Below, piece by piece: positions 54,390 through 62,836 of a stretch of DNA of 64,000 bases; the first letter of the stretch is position 1; each line of letters begins with the position of its first letter. Below the pieces are notes generated by a model that worked only from the letters and a program-made list of their open reading frames with translations, had not been told where the DNA came from and searched no databases. Source of the DNA: Leptolyngbya sp. FACHB-8 (GTDB lineage: Bacteria; Cyanobacteriota; Cyanobacteriia; Elainellales; Elainellaceae); NCBI RefSeq assembly GCF_014695575.1, contig NZ_JACJOO010000059.1:62001-126000 (forward strand). The letters are read 5' to 3'. The position numbers and the translations under genes are program-made.

Positions 54390-55007
54390 CTAGGCTTGCT
54401 GCATTGCTCTCCATGACTGGGTCAGGACTTTACCTGCTGATTGCGCAAAAACAACTGTGAGGAACAAACCTACAACCAAATCTGGAAGTACGGATTGGGT
54501 CAGAAAAACCAATCCGGCTGCGAGAAGAACAGATGTGTTTGCAATGATGTCATTCCTGGAGCACAACCAGACAGACGACATATTGATGTTGTCGTTTCGG
54601 TGCCGAGTTAGTAGAAGCAAACAGACTAGATTGGCCAGTAATGCCACAACGCCAACCACGCTCATAATGGTTGCTGCGGGAACGGCACCTACAAACAGTT
54701 GATAGGTTGCTTTTGCAAAGACTGCAATAGCAAACAGAAGCATAATAATTCCTTTCAAGAAAGCTGAACCAGCCTGAGCTTTATTACCCTTATTAATGAC
54801 GTACAAACTGCTGGCATAAACTAACGCATCGCCCAGCATATCAAGCGAATCTCCTGTTAAAGATAGTGAACCAGCACGGAGCCCTGAGCCAAATTCAATC
54901 ACGAACATGCACAGGTTGATAAACAACACGGCCCACAGGACTTTAGCTTGCTGTTTTTTTAGCTTCGTTAGCTCACAACCCTTGTTTTGACAGCAGTTGT
55001 CACCCAT
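54390..55007 (-). CDS. Small CDF-type cation transporter
   Basis: The 205-residue protein has a Cys-rich N-terminus (CCQNKGCE) and five to six hydrophobic helices. LTGDSLDMLGDALVYASSL in helix 2 and NTSVLLAAG in helix 5 resemble the metal-binding pairs of cation diffusion facilitators (HxxxD-like, here DxxxD). The usual C-terminal cytoplasmic domain is missing, which is normal for this short subfamily. It may export Zn, Co or another divalent metal, with the Cys motif as a metal sensor or chaperone site. No metal regulator is visible nearby. Confidence 0.78.
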   Translation of the reverse strand: MGDNCCQNKGCELTKLKKQQAKVLWAVLFINLCMFVIEFGSGLRAGSLSLTGDSLDMLGDALVYASSLYVINKGNKAQAGSAFLKGIIMLLFAIAVFAKATYQLFVGAVPAATIMSVVGVVALLANLVCLLLLTRHRNDNINMSSVWLCSRNDIIANTSVLLAAGLVFLTQSVLPDLVVGLFLTVVFAQSAGKVLTQSWRAMQQA

Positions 55008-55114
55008 AAGCAGCTCAGCATTTCAACATTTATATGAATAGTTGGATGCTATCACAGGCCTTTAATAGCTGCTGGCAGGATTGTGTACAAAACATTACCT
55101 TCTCAAACATATTG

Positions 55115-55184
55115 AGGACTTACGCATGCTTGCTGTATGTAGTGTGATTTTCACACCAAACACAACAAGCATGCGTCGTCAGTA
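55115..55184. repeat. Family I palindrome, copy 2
   Basis: GAGGACTTACGCATGCTTG pairs with CAAGCATGCGTCGTC. The inner TGTATGTAGTGTG shares its start with copy 1. Confidence 0.7.
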
Positions 55185-55194
55185 CTATTCCAAC

Positions 55195-55290
55195 CTGTAG
55201 CAATGTGCAAGTGCGTTAAGTACAGCAACGGTGGTGTGGGCACGAAGTGCCCCACACCACCGTACTTAATCAACGTGCACAGCGCTATAA
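55195..55290. repeat. Family D palindrome, copy 3
   Basis: Outer TGTAGCAATGTGCAAGTGC pairs with GTGCACAGCGCTATA; inner GGTGGTGTGGG/CCCCACACCACC has a GCACGAAGTGC tip. Confidence 0.75.
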
Positions 55291-55407
55291 GTTCGGGTTA
55301 AGGGCGTTTTCGAGTGCCGCGCGTTGCGCGGCACTCGAAAACGCTTATTTTGGCGTGCGCTTTGCGCACGCCAAAATAAGCACTTCAGCTTATCCCGAAC
55401 TGAGGTT
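55291..55407. repeat. Family A element, copy 6, left end lost at a family D element
   Basis: Starts at GTTCGGGTTAAGG, lacking the first seven bases, directly against the family D copy. The inner hairpins and right terminal repeat CTGAGGTT are intact. The junction suggests insertion or recombination of one element next to the other. Confidence 0.8.
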
Positions 55408-55545
55408 ATTCCAGTATGGGTGAATAGCGCTGAAATAAACTGTCAGCGATCGCCCTAAGTTTTGAAAAATTCTGAGGCGAGTAGTTGCCTGTAACTCCTG
55501 CGAAGTGGGCATATTACCCGCCTTAGATTTGAGCGAACAAGCTGT

Positions 55546-56661
55546 TTACCGTTTCAATCTCAAGCAAGCATCACTAAAGCTGCGAATAATGTCTGAAAAC
55601 TGCTGATTGCGCTCCATCAATGCCATATGCCCACCTGGAGCAAGGACATTCCGTTCCGCAGCAGGTATCTGCTCAGCAATGCGCTGGTTTGCGAAGGGGC
55701 GTGTTGCAATATCAGACTTGCCATGAATCACAAGGGTTGGCACCAAAATTTTAGGCAACGTTGAGGCCTCTGCAAACCGAAACATTTCCAGAACGCCACG
55801 GGCCAAAATTCCTGGAGATGCTTTAAGGCCCGTTAAGGTGGAGAAATTAAGCTGGCCTCGGGTTTCACGACCCGTAAAGCCTGAAATTTCTGTAGTTAGC
55901 AGTGTTATGCCATTCAAATAGCTGAGCCAGCTTATGAGCCAGAATAGGGGAGAGAGGGCGATCACCACATGCAGCAACGGTTCCAACAGAGGCTTTTGCA
56001 ACGCCAGTAACAACTTGCTCAGCGTCGTGGTTCGCAATGGGTTTGTATAGGTGCCATCCACCAGGATTAAACCTGCAACGCGCTGCTCCAGCCGTTCGGG
56101 AAACAAGCGGCAAAAGGTCAACAGAATCATGACTCCCATGCTGTGTCCGAGCAAGAAAACGGGCTGATCATCCACCAGGGATATCACCGCATCCAGGTCA
56201 CGGGCGTATTTCTCCGTTGAGTAATCCCGGTTGTCGGGCTTTTTGGATTTGCCCAGTCCCGGTAAATCCCAGACCACCACGCGAAACTGATCAGCAAGTT
56301 GTTTTTTTGCGTAATACCAGACTGTGCTGTCAGGTCCCCAACCGTGGGTCAGGATGAGCGTTGGCGCGTGATCGGGGCCATAAAATTCCACTTGAATTTC
56401 ACTCCCATCAGGCCGGGATACCCGCTGCACTCGATTACTGCGCAGTGGCGAAGGCTCATCTTTTCCAGGGCGATGCAATAGCAAGATGGGCAGGAACCCT
56501 AGAAATGACCAGAGTAGGAGGCCAATGCCAAGGTAGAGCCAGCGATCGCTAACCAATTCCACCTCATACCACTCGTAGAGAATGTAAATGCCGCTCCCTA
56601 GCAGAACTACCGTCAGCAGATTGGCTAGCAAACGCAACACAAAATCAATGGGCATGAACAT
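55546..56661 (-). CDS. Alpha/beta hydrolase with membrane anchor
   Basis: 371 residues. The N-terminus has two hydrophobic helices (about 7-25 and 39-60), so the protein is likely membrane-anchored. The catalytic fold then shows the oxyanion segment LILTHGWGPDS, nucleophile elbow GHSMG (Ser near 170), and the C-terminal APGGHMALME with the catalytic His. An Asp in VIHGKSDIA completes the triad. It should hydrolyse esters or similar bonds; the substrate is unknown. It is a single gene downstream of nothing related. ATG 56655 is an alternative start. Confidence 0.88.
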   Translation of the reverse strand: MFMPIDFVLRLLANLLTVVLLGSGIYILYEWYEVELVSDRWLYLGIGLLLWSFLGFLPILLLHRPGKDEPSPLRSNRVQRVSRPDGSEIQVEFYGPDHAPTLILTHGWGPDSTVWYYAKKQLADQFRVVVWDLPGLGKSKKPDNRDYSTEKYARDLDAVISLVDDQPVFLLGHSMGVMILLTFCRLFPERLEQRVAGLILVDGTYTNPLRTTTLSKLLLALQKPLLEPLLHVVIALSPLFWLISWLSYLNGITLLTTEISGFTGRETRGQLNFSTLTGLKASPGILARGVLEMFRFAEASTLPKILVPTLVIHGKSDIATRPFANQRIAEQIPAAERNVLAPGGHMALMERNQQFSDIIRSFSDACLRLKR

Positions 56662-57160
56662 GGCGGAGATTCACCCTGCTAAAGCAACAAACCAGGCTGA
56701 GGTGAGCTTAAAGAAAAATTGCGTCCAGCATAACCTCCTAAGGTTATGGGCGATCGCCGCATCTTATCTTCCTCTCTCATGGAATTGAAGTGTGAAACCA
56801 TGGTTTCTACATCTCAATATCCGGGTGCATCCACTTTTGTAGATGAGGCGGGCAATGCCCGCCTCATCTACAAAAGTGGGCTTCCAAATCTGCAAAAGCT
56901 AGGATGCACCCCAACATCCTTGGGGTAAAAATGCCCTATACGGCTTTGCGACAGCGTTCTGGCTCAAAAGCAAAGTACGTAATGGATCTTTACGCTAAAG
57001 GCATCAGAGAAAGTCCGGAATCCTACGGTCACTACGTGAAGTTTAGAGAGTTCCTGTGTAATTCTACACAAAAAACCCAAAATCCTTGTGGAAAGCGCAC
57101 TTTAGCTTCTCACCGGGATTCGGTGTTCCTGAATCGTCTCCCCAAAAGTAATCACGCTGC
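56662..57160. other. Spacer before the peptidase gene
   Basis: Holds one long palindrome (56823-56911). The short plus-strand frame at 56904-57164 overlaps the next start and has no family, so I do not call it. Confidence 0.5.
56823..56911. repeat. Nested palindrome
   Basis: A perfect 49-bp inner palindrome (56831-56879; arm CCACTTTTGTAGATGAGGCG) lies inside GGGTGCATCC/GGATGCACCC outer arms. Confidence 0.8.
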
Positions 57161-58084
57161 ATGAGTGAAACTATTCGTCGCCAGCACGGTATGGGTTGGC
57201 TCCGAGATTATCCCGACCATCGAGACTTACGGCTCACCAGCAAAGCTGTTCGTCCTCTGCTCGATACCGTGATGGGCCGCTCTGCCCGGTTTATTGAGAA
57301 TCGTCAGTTCAAAAAGTTAGATCTCCCTTCCTTCGTAGACCTCCGGCCTGGGTTTTCCCCGGTAGAAGACCAGGGCAAGATGGAATCCTGCACCGCCCAT
57401 GTGGTGACGGCGATCGCCGAATACCTGGAGCAAAAAGCGACGCAAGAGTATCGCCACCGCTCACGGCTGTTCCTCTACAAAACCACCCGCAACTTGCTCA
57501 AATCGGAGGGAAACGTCGGCGTCTTTCTCCGCACCACCATGGGAGCCCTGCGGCTCTTTGGGCTGCCCCCCGAAGAGTATTGGGCATACGAAATGGGCCA
57601 ACTGAATGTAGAGCCTCCCGCCTTTTGCTACGCCTTTGCCTCCAACTACAAGGCGATGCATTACGTCCGGTTAGATGCCCCCGACACTTACGATGATGAA
57701 TTACTGCTAACCATCAAAACCCAGTTGGCAGCCGGTTTTCCCCTGGCCTTTGGCACAATGATGTTCGATGCTCCGTTGCTCCATGCCAGTCGGGCGAATA
57801 CCCTGGGGCAACTGCCCTTCCCCGTGAGTAGCGATCGCCCCCTGGGTGGTCATGCCATGACGGCTGTGGGCTACGACGACTCCCTGGTGATCGAGCACTT
57901 TAAGCCGGGTGGCATTAAGAGCAAAGGGGCCATTCTCGTCCGGAATTCCTGGGGTACAAGTTGGGGTAAAGAAGGCTACGGTTGGTTGCCCTACACCTAC
58001 ATTCAGCGGGGCCTTTCCGTGGATTGGTGGGTGCTCCTCAAACAAGATTGGGTGGATACGGGTGTCTTTGGGCTCAATGCCTGA
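57161..58084 (+). CDS. Papain-like (C1-type) cysteine peptidase
   Basis: The 307-residue peptidase has the C1-like active site: Gln71 and Cys77 in DQGKMESCTAH, His231 in GGHAMTAVGYDD and Asn262 in VRNSWGTSWG. It lacks a long propeptide and a signal peptide, so it is probably cytoplasmic. Residues 1-60 replace the usual pro-region. It begins a plus-strand cluster (57161-62589), though a 448-bp gap separates it from the next gene. Bacterial C1 peptidases of this type act in immunity, toxin processing or protein maturation; the partner here may be the downstream novel proteins. Confidence 0.92.
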   Translation: MSETIRRQHGMGWLRDYPDHRDLRLTSKAVRPLLDTVMGRSARFIENRQFKKLDLPSFVDLRPGFSPVEDQGKMESCTAHVVTAIAEYLEQKATQEYRHRSRLFLYKTTRNLLKSEGNVGVFLRTTMGALRLFGLPPEEYWAYEMGQLNVEPPAFCYAFASNYKAMHYVRLDAPDTYDDELLLTIKTQLAAGFPLAFGTMMFDAPLLHASRANTLGQLPFPVSSDRPLGGHAMTAVGYDDSLVIEHFKPGGIKSKGAILVRNSWGTSWGKEGYGWLPYTYIQRGLSVDWWVLLKQDWVDTGVFGLNA

Positions 58085-58532
58085 TCCCGCTATTCCTGGA
58101 AGTCGATTTGGCCCCTTTCGTCAATAGTTTCGTTGTCGCCTTGAACGTCCTCAAAAGACGATGTTGAGTTGAGGACTGTGAATTCAATCAATTGTGGGAT
58201 AGGTGCCCTGACCCGCCCAGATGGACAAGATGCCCGTCCCTCAACAATCACAGCCGATTGAACTCGCATTTCTGAAACAGGCACAGTTCTGAAGCCATTT
58301 ACGAGACAGGTCGCATCGAAATTCCAGCTTGGGAGAATTCGTGCAGATCCCAAATGTTGATAGCCAAAGGCATCTGCACGAACATTCTCCCCACAAAGTT
58401 TCAACTGTCATGGTCAGCCAGAGACAACGGTCGAGAGCCGTTCCTGGGGTTGCACCATCGGTTGGATTGTTCGCACGACGGATAATCCTGAATCCGTCTC
58501 AGTCAACTGAAATCGTCACGAAAGGAAACATC
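58085..58532. other. Leader of the 58533 gene
   Basis: A 448-bp gap without a supported gene. An imperfect long hairpin GGGAGAATTCGTGCAGAT with ATCTGCACGAACATTCTCCC occupies 58330-58393, 140 bp before the start codon. A minus-strand frame at 58090-58404 (104 residues) is possible but unsupported. Confidence 0.45.
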
Positions 58533-59750
58533 ATGACTCGCATTCGCAAGCAAAACGAAAACCCCAACAACGAAGAGTCCAATCTGGAAGATTCTCTGGT
58601 CGTGCAACCGGCTGATGAGGCGATCGCTAGCGGTGTTGATCGGTTAATGGAAGTGATCGAGCAAACCGTTGAGAATCTGGGTGACGATGATGCCGAGCGG
58701 CAAATGCTGCGGCAGGGTGTCACCACGATTGTTCAAGAAACTCTGCTCGACTTCCTGCGACCCCAGGATGGCAGTATGGAAGCGGCATCCATGGGGCTGA
58801 TTGCTCCCCTCAACGAGAACACCAAGCTGGGCACTGACGGAAATCAGACCTCTAAGAATGCCGTTGACCTGGCAGTACGGGGTTCCCAGGAGGTCGGTAT
58901 GGCCTTTGTGAATTTCACCCAGGGCCTCATTAGCGGTACGTTCAACTCCATCATCAAAGCCACCATCGACCAGATGAAGGCTTACAGCGACATGGTGGCG
59001 GAGATCACCAAGAGCTTGAAGGAGTTCGCCTCTGACAACGTCTCTGATGATGCGGTAAATGAAAAGCTGGAGCAGCTCACCCTGGTTGAAGGGGACGAAA
59101 AGTTTGAGCTGAAAAAAGGCGAACCTCGTCGGGCTTACCATCTCAAGCGTTTGTTCTACCTGGCTCCTGTCACCGGCGGTTATCGAGCGGCGATTCTTTA
59201 TGCCTTTGGTGTTATTGATTCCAAAACCGCCGAATTCAAAGAGGACGAAGTTAAAGCCATCTTTGAAAAAGAAGACTTTGATAGCGTCGGAGGGATCGAA
59301 GTTCGGGGTTCCAAAATCTATACCGACGATGACATGGCCGACATTGTAGCGGCCATCAAGCATGGCTTAGCCCGCGATGGCATGAACCAACTGCGGCAAA
59401 TGGCGCGGGAAGGCATGGCTCGGATCGTCATCACCGAAGGTCAGATCGACACCAAGCTAATCTTCCAGGTTTCTTCCCAGGAAACTAACACATCCCGGAC
59501 CAGCAACACCGATCGCAATAGCTACGGTGGCAATCTAAAAGCTGGAGCTTTCTGGGGATGGGGCAGTGCCAGCATGAGCGCGCACTACAACCAACTCAAG
59601 GTCAGCACGGTGGATCAAACCTCGGTGGGGAATATCGAAACCCTGACGCGCATGAGCGGTCAAGTCACCCTGAAGTTCAAGACCGATTACAAACCCCTGA
59701 ATGACAGCAGCGGCTCCGTTAAAGAGTCTGATCTGGCTCCCATTCTCTAA
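58533..59750 (+). CDS. Uncharacterised two-part protein (helical and beta-rich)
   Basis: From ATG 58533 (GGAAA upstream, spacing seven) the protein has 405 residues; the frame extends upstream to 58329 without RBS support. I know no family for it. Residues 30-165 are amphipathic helices (DRLMEVIEQTVENLGDDD; FVNFTQGLISGTFNSIIKATI). Residues 190-300 are mixed. The end, 305-385, is beta-rich and Ser/Asn/Gly-rich (GGNLKAGAFWGWGSASMSAHYNQLKV), recalling the C-terminal part of DUF2589-type proteins. There is no signal peptide or membrane helix. It leads a row of tightly packed genes. Function unknown. Confidence 0.75.
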   Translation: MTRIRKQNENPNNEESNLEDSLVVQPADEAIASGVDRLMEVIEQTVENLGDDDAERQMLRQGVTTIVQETLLDFLRPQDGSMEAASMGLIAPLNENTKLGTDGNQTSKNAVDLAVRGSQEVGMAFVNFTQGLISGTFNSIIKATIDQMKAYSDMVAEITKSLKEFASDNVSDDAVNEKLEQLTLVEGDEKFELKKGEPRRAYHLKRLFYLAPVTGGYRAAILYAFGVIDSKTAEFKEDEVKAIFEKEDFDSVGGIEVRGSKIYTDDDMADIVAAIKHGLARDGMNQLRQMAREGMARIVITEGQIDTKLIFQVSSQETNTSRTSNTDRNSYGGNLKAGAFWGWGSASMSAHYNQLKVSTVDQTSVGNIETLTRMSGQVTLKFKTDYKPLNDSSGSVKESDLAPIL

Positions 59751-59773
59751 ACCGGCTGCCTAGCTTAGCGTTA

Positions 59774-59807
59774 AGACACCCGGTGTTTCCAAAAACACCG
59801 GGTGTCT
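59774..59807 (+). terminator. Family K hairpin (CCCGGTGTTT), copy 3
   Basis: AGACACCCGGTGTTT pairs with AAACACCGGGTGTCT between the 58533 gene and the 59842 gene. If it stops transcription, the last three genes would need readthrough or their own promoter. Confidence 0.55.
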
Positions 59808-59841
59808 AGCCCCTACAACCACACGACCTCTCCGCAGCACA

Positions 59842-60171
59842 ATGCCTTCGATTTCCTTTCGCAATTTGGTGGAACTGACCGTGGGGGCGATCGCCGACAT
59901 CCCTGCCACCTACGACCCTCCCCCCGATGTTCTGGCGGAACTCCTGGCCGAATCCTCCCTGCCTTCCCCACCTCCCAACACTCCCTGGCCCCATCTCAAT
60001 CTGGATGAGATTACCGTGGAGATTCCCGTCCATTTCCACGTCTCGCCTGATCAAGCTGACACCGGCACTAACCCCCGCCTGATGACAACCCTGCCATCAC
60101 CCCTAGTGCCCAAGTCGGCAACAGGCTTAAGCCGTTTTAGAATGACCCTGACGTTTTACCCCGGTGCGTAG
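59842..60171 (+). CDS. Small DUF2589/Trypco-like protein
   Basis: The 109-residue protein starts ISFRNLVELTVGAIADIPATY, a helix like those opening DUF2589 and trypsin-co-occurring (Trypco) domains, and has a beta segment LDEITVEIPVHFHV further on. The match is by eye and therefore tentative. It is soluble, with a proline-rich connector. Its stop overlaps the next gene's GTG start (60164), which indicates translational coupling. A protein-partner or sensor role with the C1 peptidase is a hypothesis only. Confidence 0.7.
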   Translation: MPSISFRNLVELTVGAIADIPATYDPPPDVLAELLAESSLPSPPPNTPWPHLNLDEITVEIPVHFHVSPDQADTGTNPRLMTTLPSPLVPKSATGLSRFRMTLTFYPGA

Positions 60172-61666
60172 CCCTGTGGAAGATCGCGATCGCTCCCTCA
60201 CCCCTAACGATTCCCCTGCCCTCCCCAACGAAGAGTGGGAATTGTCTGAACTCATCCAACTGGTCACCGCTGAGCTGGATCAGGCCCAGGACACCTTAAT
60301 CCTCAAGTCGCAAAACCGTCGCCTATCGATGATGGTGAACCAACTCAATCTGGATCTCCAGGTGGACGTGCGCCGTGACCCGAATGGTCGCCTCCTGTTT
60401 CGCACCACGGCTCCAGGGCACTCGGGAGCGACGGTACTGAAGCTAGGGTTTACCCCTGCCCTCGATACCCAGGTGCAGGAAACGCGCAAATCTGTCGACC
60501 TGGAAACCGATGAACTGGAACCGTTAAATACGCTGCCTGATATTCAGGAGAGCGAAATTCAACGACTCAGAACGGTAGGCATTCATTCGGTCAACGACCT
60601 GTATGGTGCGACCCAAACCCCGGCCATGCTGACAGAAGTGTCGCTCAAAGCCGGAGTGGATGAAGCCCGGTTGCGCCTGTGGCGACAGTGGCCGTTTATC
60701 TCGGATATTCAGCCCGAAAGCGGCCCTGCTGGCAGCATTGTGGTAATCGATGGGGGCAACCTTGGAACCCCTGAAGATACTGTAGAAGTCTACTTTCAAG
60801 ATCGGCTGGCGAGGATGATTCAGCGTACCAGTACCCGACTGACGGTGGAGATGCCCAGGAGCGTCACTGGCAGTGGTAGTGTGATCGCCAAAGTGAACGA
60901 CCAGCGCACCAACACCAAACCCTGGCGAGCCCATGTCGTGGATCTGGTGGTGCAAACCATCACCCTGAAAACTCCAGGGGTTCTCCGGGTGCAGCAGGCG
61001 ATCGCCTTCCAGGCAACTCTAATCAACCAGGGCACCCTCAGTATCCCCAACATCCCCGTCCGTTGGATCGTGACGACCACCTCTGGGCAACCCCCCATCG
61101 AATACAGTTTGCAAGCTCGCCCAGTTGACGATGATTTCCCCACACTCCCCAGAACTATCATTCAGGAGAACTATCTCCACGGCCCATTAAAAGCCCAGGA
61201 AACCTCTACCGATCCATCCCTGGAGTTTACGGCGGCCTTCACGGCACCTGGCACCTACTGGGTCAGCGTCATCATTGACCCTGACAACACGCTACAGGAT
61301 CAGTCGCCCACTAATAATCGGTTCATGCTGGAGTTTGTGGTGCAGCCTGCCCTGCCACCCCCGCCCGAATTCAATTCACCCCCCAACCAATTCACTCCCA
61401 AATCGGGAAGACCGGGCGATCGCATCACCCTTCAAGGCCGCAACTTCAACCAGGGAAGCCCCATGGTTCTGTTTGGCACGGTTCAAGCCGCGATTATCAG
61501 TACCAGCGCAACGCAAATTGTCGTCCGCGTCCCTTCCATCTCTCCCCGGACCACCTCAATTACGGTACAAACCTCCGTTGGAACCGTTACCACACAAGAT
61601 TCCTTCACCATCCTCAGCAGCAGCTATTACGGTTCTGGACAGGCGATCGGAGGGAACTTGCTATGA
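60164..61666 (+). CDS. Multidomain TIG/CARDB-like protein with Trypco-like N-terminus
   Basis: 500 residues from a GTG start that overlaps the preceding stop by 8 bases. By eye the order is: a Trypco2-like domain at 25-98 (WELSELIQLVTAELDQA; LNLDLQVDVRRDPNGRLLF), a helix-hairpin-helix-like segment at 124-178 (SEIQRLRTVGIHSVNDLYGA), an IPT/TIG beta domain at 180-258 (SGPAGSIVVIDGGNLG), a CARDB-like Ig domain at 260-393 (AFQATLINQGTLSIPNIPV) and a second TIG at 404-484 (SGRPGDRITLQGRNFNQGS). The beta domains suggest binding to surface or extracellular ligands, but there is no signal peptide. Coupled by overlap to the gene on each side. Confidence 0.8.
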   Translation: MRSPVEDRDRSLTPNDSPALPNEEWELSELIQLVTAELDQAQDTLILKSQNRRLSMMVNQLNLDLQVDVRRDPNGRLLFRTTAPGHSGATVLKLGFTPALDTQVQETRKSVDLETDELEPLNTLPDIQESEIQRLRTVGIHSVNDLYGATQTPAMLTEVSLKAGVDEARLRLWRQWPFISDIQPESGPAGSIVVIDGGNLGTPEDTVEVYFQDRLARMIQRTSTRLTVEMPRSVTGSGSVIAKVNDQRTNTKPWRAHVVDLVVQTITLKTPGVLRVQQAIAFQATLINQGTLSIPNIPVRWIVTTTSGQPPIEYSLQARPVDDDFPTLPRTIIQENYLHGPLKAQETSTDPSLEFTAAFTAPGTYWVSVIIDPDNTLQDQSPTNNRFMLEFVVQPALPPPPEFNSPPNQFTPKSGRPGDRITLQGRNFNQGSPMVLFGTVQAAIISTSATQIVVRVPSISPRTTSITVQTSVGTVTTQDSFTILSSSYYGSGQAIGGNLL

Positions 61667-62589
61667 GCCCATCCATTACCCGCTCGGTCTGGTCCTTCTG
61701 GACAAAACCCTTCCGGGCCCATCGACAAACCATCTGGCTCAGCGAAAAGCACCATTTACTGGCCTGGATTCTCTCCCTGGAAACAGCCCGCAAGCACTAT
61801 CCCGAAACCGCTCTGATCACGGACGACGAAGGCGCACAGATGCTGGTGGATGGACTGGGGCTACAATTTGACGCCGTCTCTACGGAGTTAAACGCTCTGC
61901 ATGATCAGGACCCAGATTGGTGGGTTCTCGGCAAGCTGTGGGCCTATCGCAGCCAGAGCCATCCGTTCATCCATGTAGACAGCGACGTGTTTCTCTGGAA
62001 GGCATTGCCCCCGGATCTGGCCACGGCCCCCGTGCTCACCCAAAACCCCGAATACTTTGTGTTTGGAGAACATGACGCCACCTGCTGGTGGTACCGACCT
62101 GAGATCTTTGATCAGCGCGTCAGACAGACGGGCGGATGGCTACCCGACGAATGGCACGCCTATCTTGTGCAACGCTCTAACCGGGCCTACTGCTGCGGCA
62201 TTTTTGGCGGCACCCAGGTAGATTTTATTCGGCACTATGCCGACCTGGCGCTACAAATCGCCACCCACCCCCGCAACCAAGCTGCCTTTGAGCACATGGA
62301 CAATAAGCCAGGGGATTGCCTGCTGATTGAGCAATACTTTCTAGCGGCCTGCGTGAACTATCACCGGCAACACCCCAACACCCCCTTTCCCGGCGTTGCC
62401 ATGGAGTGTCTGTTTGCCACCCCTGAATCGGCCTTTTCAGAAGAACAACCCCAGCAACTGGGCTACACCCATCTAATCGGCAATGCTAAGCATGACGTGG
62501 CGATCGCCCACCGCCTAGAACAACGCGTCGCTCGAGACTACCCCGAGCAATACGAACGGTGTTTGCAATACGTTGCTCACCTAGACTAG
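61663..62589 (+). CDS. Glycosyltransferase-like protein (DUF6734-like)
   Basis: The 308-residue protein starts at ATG 61663, overlapping the previous stop (ATGA), so translation is coupled. It has a GT-A-like layout: TDDEGAQML at 53-61, then HVDSDVFLWKAL with a DxD motif at 106-108, then WWYRPEIF and a C-terminal IGNAKHD. It looks like the DUF6734 glycosyltransferase-like family. A cytoplasmic sugar or sugar-like transfer is plausible; substrate and acceptor are unknown. Its stop codon lies inside the CTAG end of a family C element. Confidence 0.75.
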   Translation: MSPSITRSVWSFWTKPFRAHRQTIWLSEKHHLLAWILSLETARKHYPETALITDDEGAQMLVDGLGLQFDAVSTELNALHDQDPDWWVLGKLWAYRSQSHPFIHVDSDVFLWKALPPDLATAPVLTQNPEYFVFGEHDATCWWYRPEIFDQRVRQTGGWLPDEWHAYLVQRSNRAYCCGIFGGTQVDFIRHYADLALQIATHPRNQAAFEHMDNKPGDCLLIEQYFLAACVNYHRQHPNTPFPGVAMECLFATPESAFSEEQPQQLGYTHLIGNAKHDVAIAHRLEQRVARDYPEQYERCLQYVAHLD

Positions 62590-62684
62590 TACGCTGAGGC
62601 GGAAATCCATCACCTATGTTTTGTGTGGGGTGCGAAGCACCCCACACAAAACATAGGTTGCGAACTTAGGCCGCAGGCTACTAG
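62586..62684. repeat. Family C element (99 bp), copy 3
   Basis: Starts CTAGTACGCTGAGGCGG and ends CCGCAGGCTACTAG, with the same hairpin arm as copy 2 but tip CGAAG instead of CTTCG. The stop codon of the upstream gene sits in the left CTAG. Confidence 0.85.
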
Positions 62685-62836
62685 CTTTTGCTATCGCGCT
62701 AAAACCTATGCGATAGGGACGTTGTATGCCATATCCCTACCACAAAGGTTTCAGTATGTGAGCTTCTCCGCTCACAAAATCCGTTTGAGTTTAATTCTGA
62801 TAGGCTACAAAGATTGGGGCCAAATGGAGTTAGCCG

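Larger units (their letters stand above)
55008..55545. other. Spacer packed with three palindromic elements
   Basis: Family I palindrome (55115-55184), family D palindrome (55195-55290) and a truncated family A element (55291-55407) follow each other with almost no gap. No gene. Confidence 0.6.

Noticed and set aside
56904-57164. 86-residue plus-strand frame before the peptidase
   Set aside because: Overlaps the peptidase start by a few bases and has no recognisable sequence; probably chance.
58090-58404. Minus-strand frame of 104 residues before the 58533 gene
   Set aside because: No RBS and no family, and it overlaps a hairpin; its composition is only mildly protein-like.
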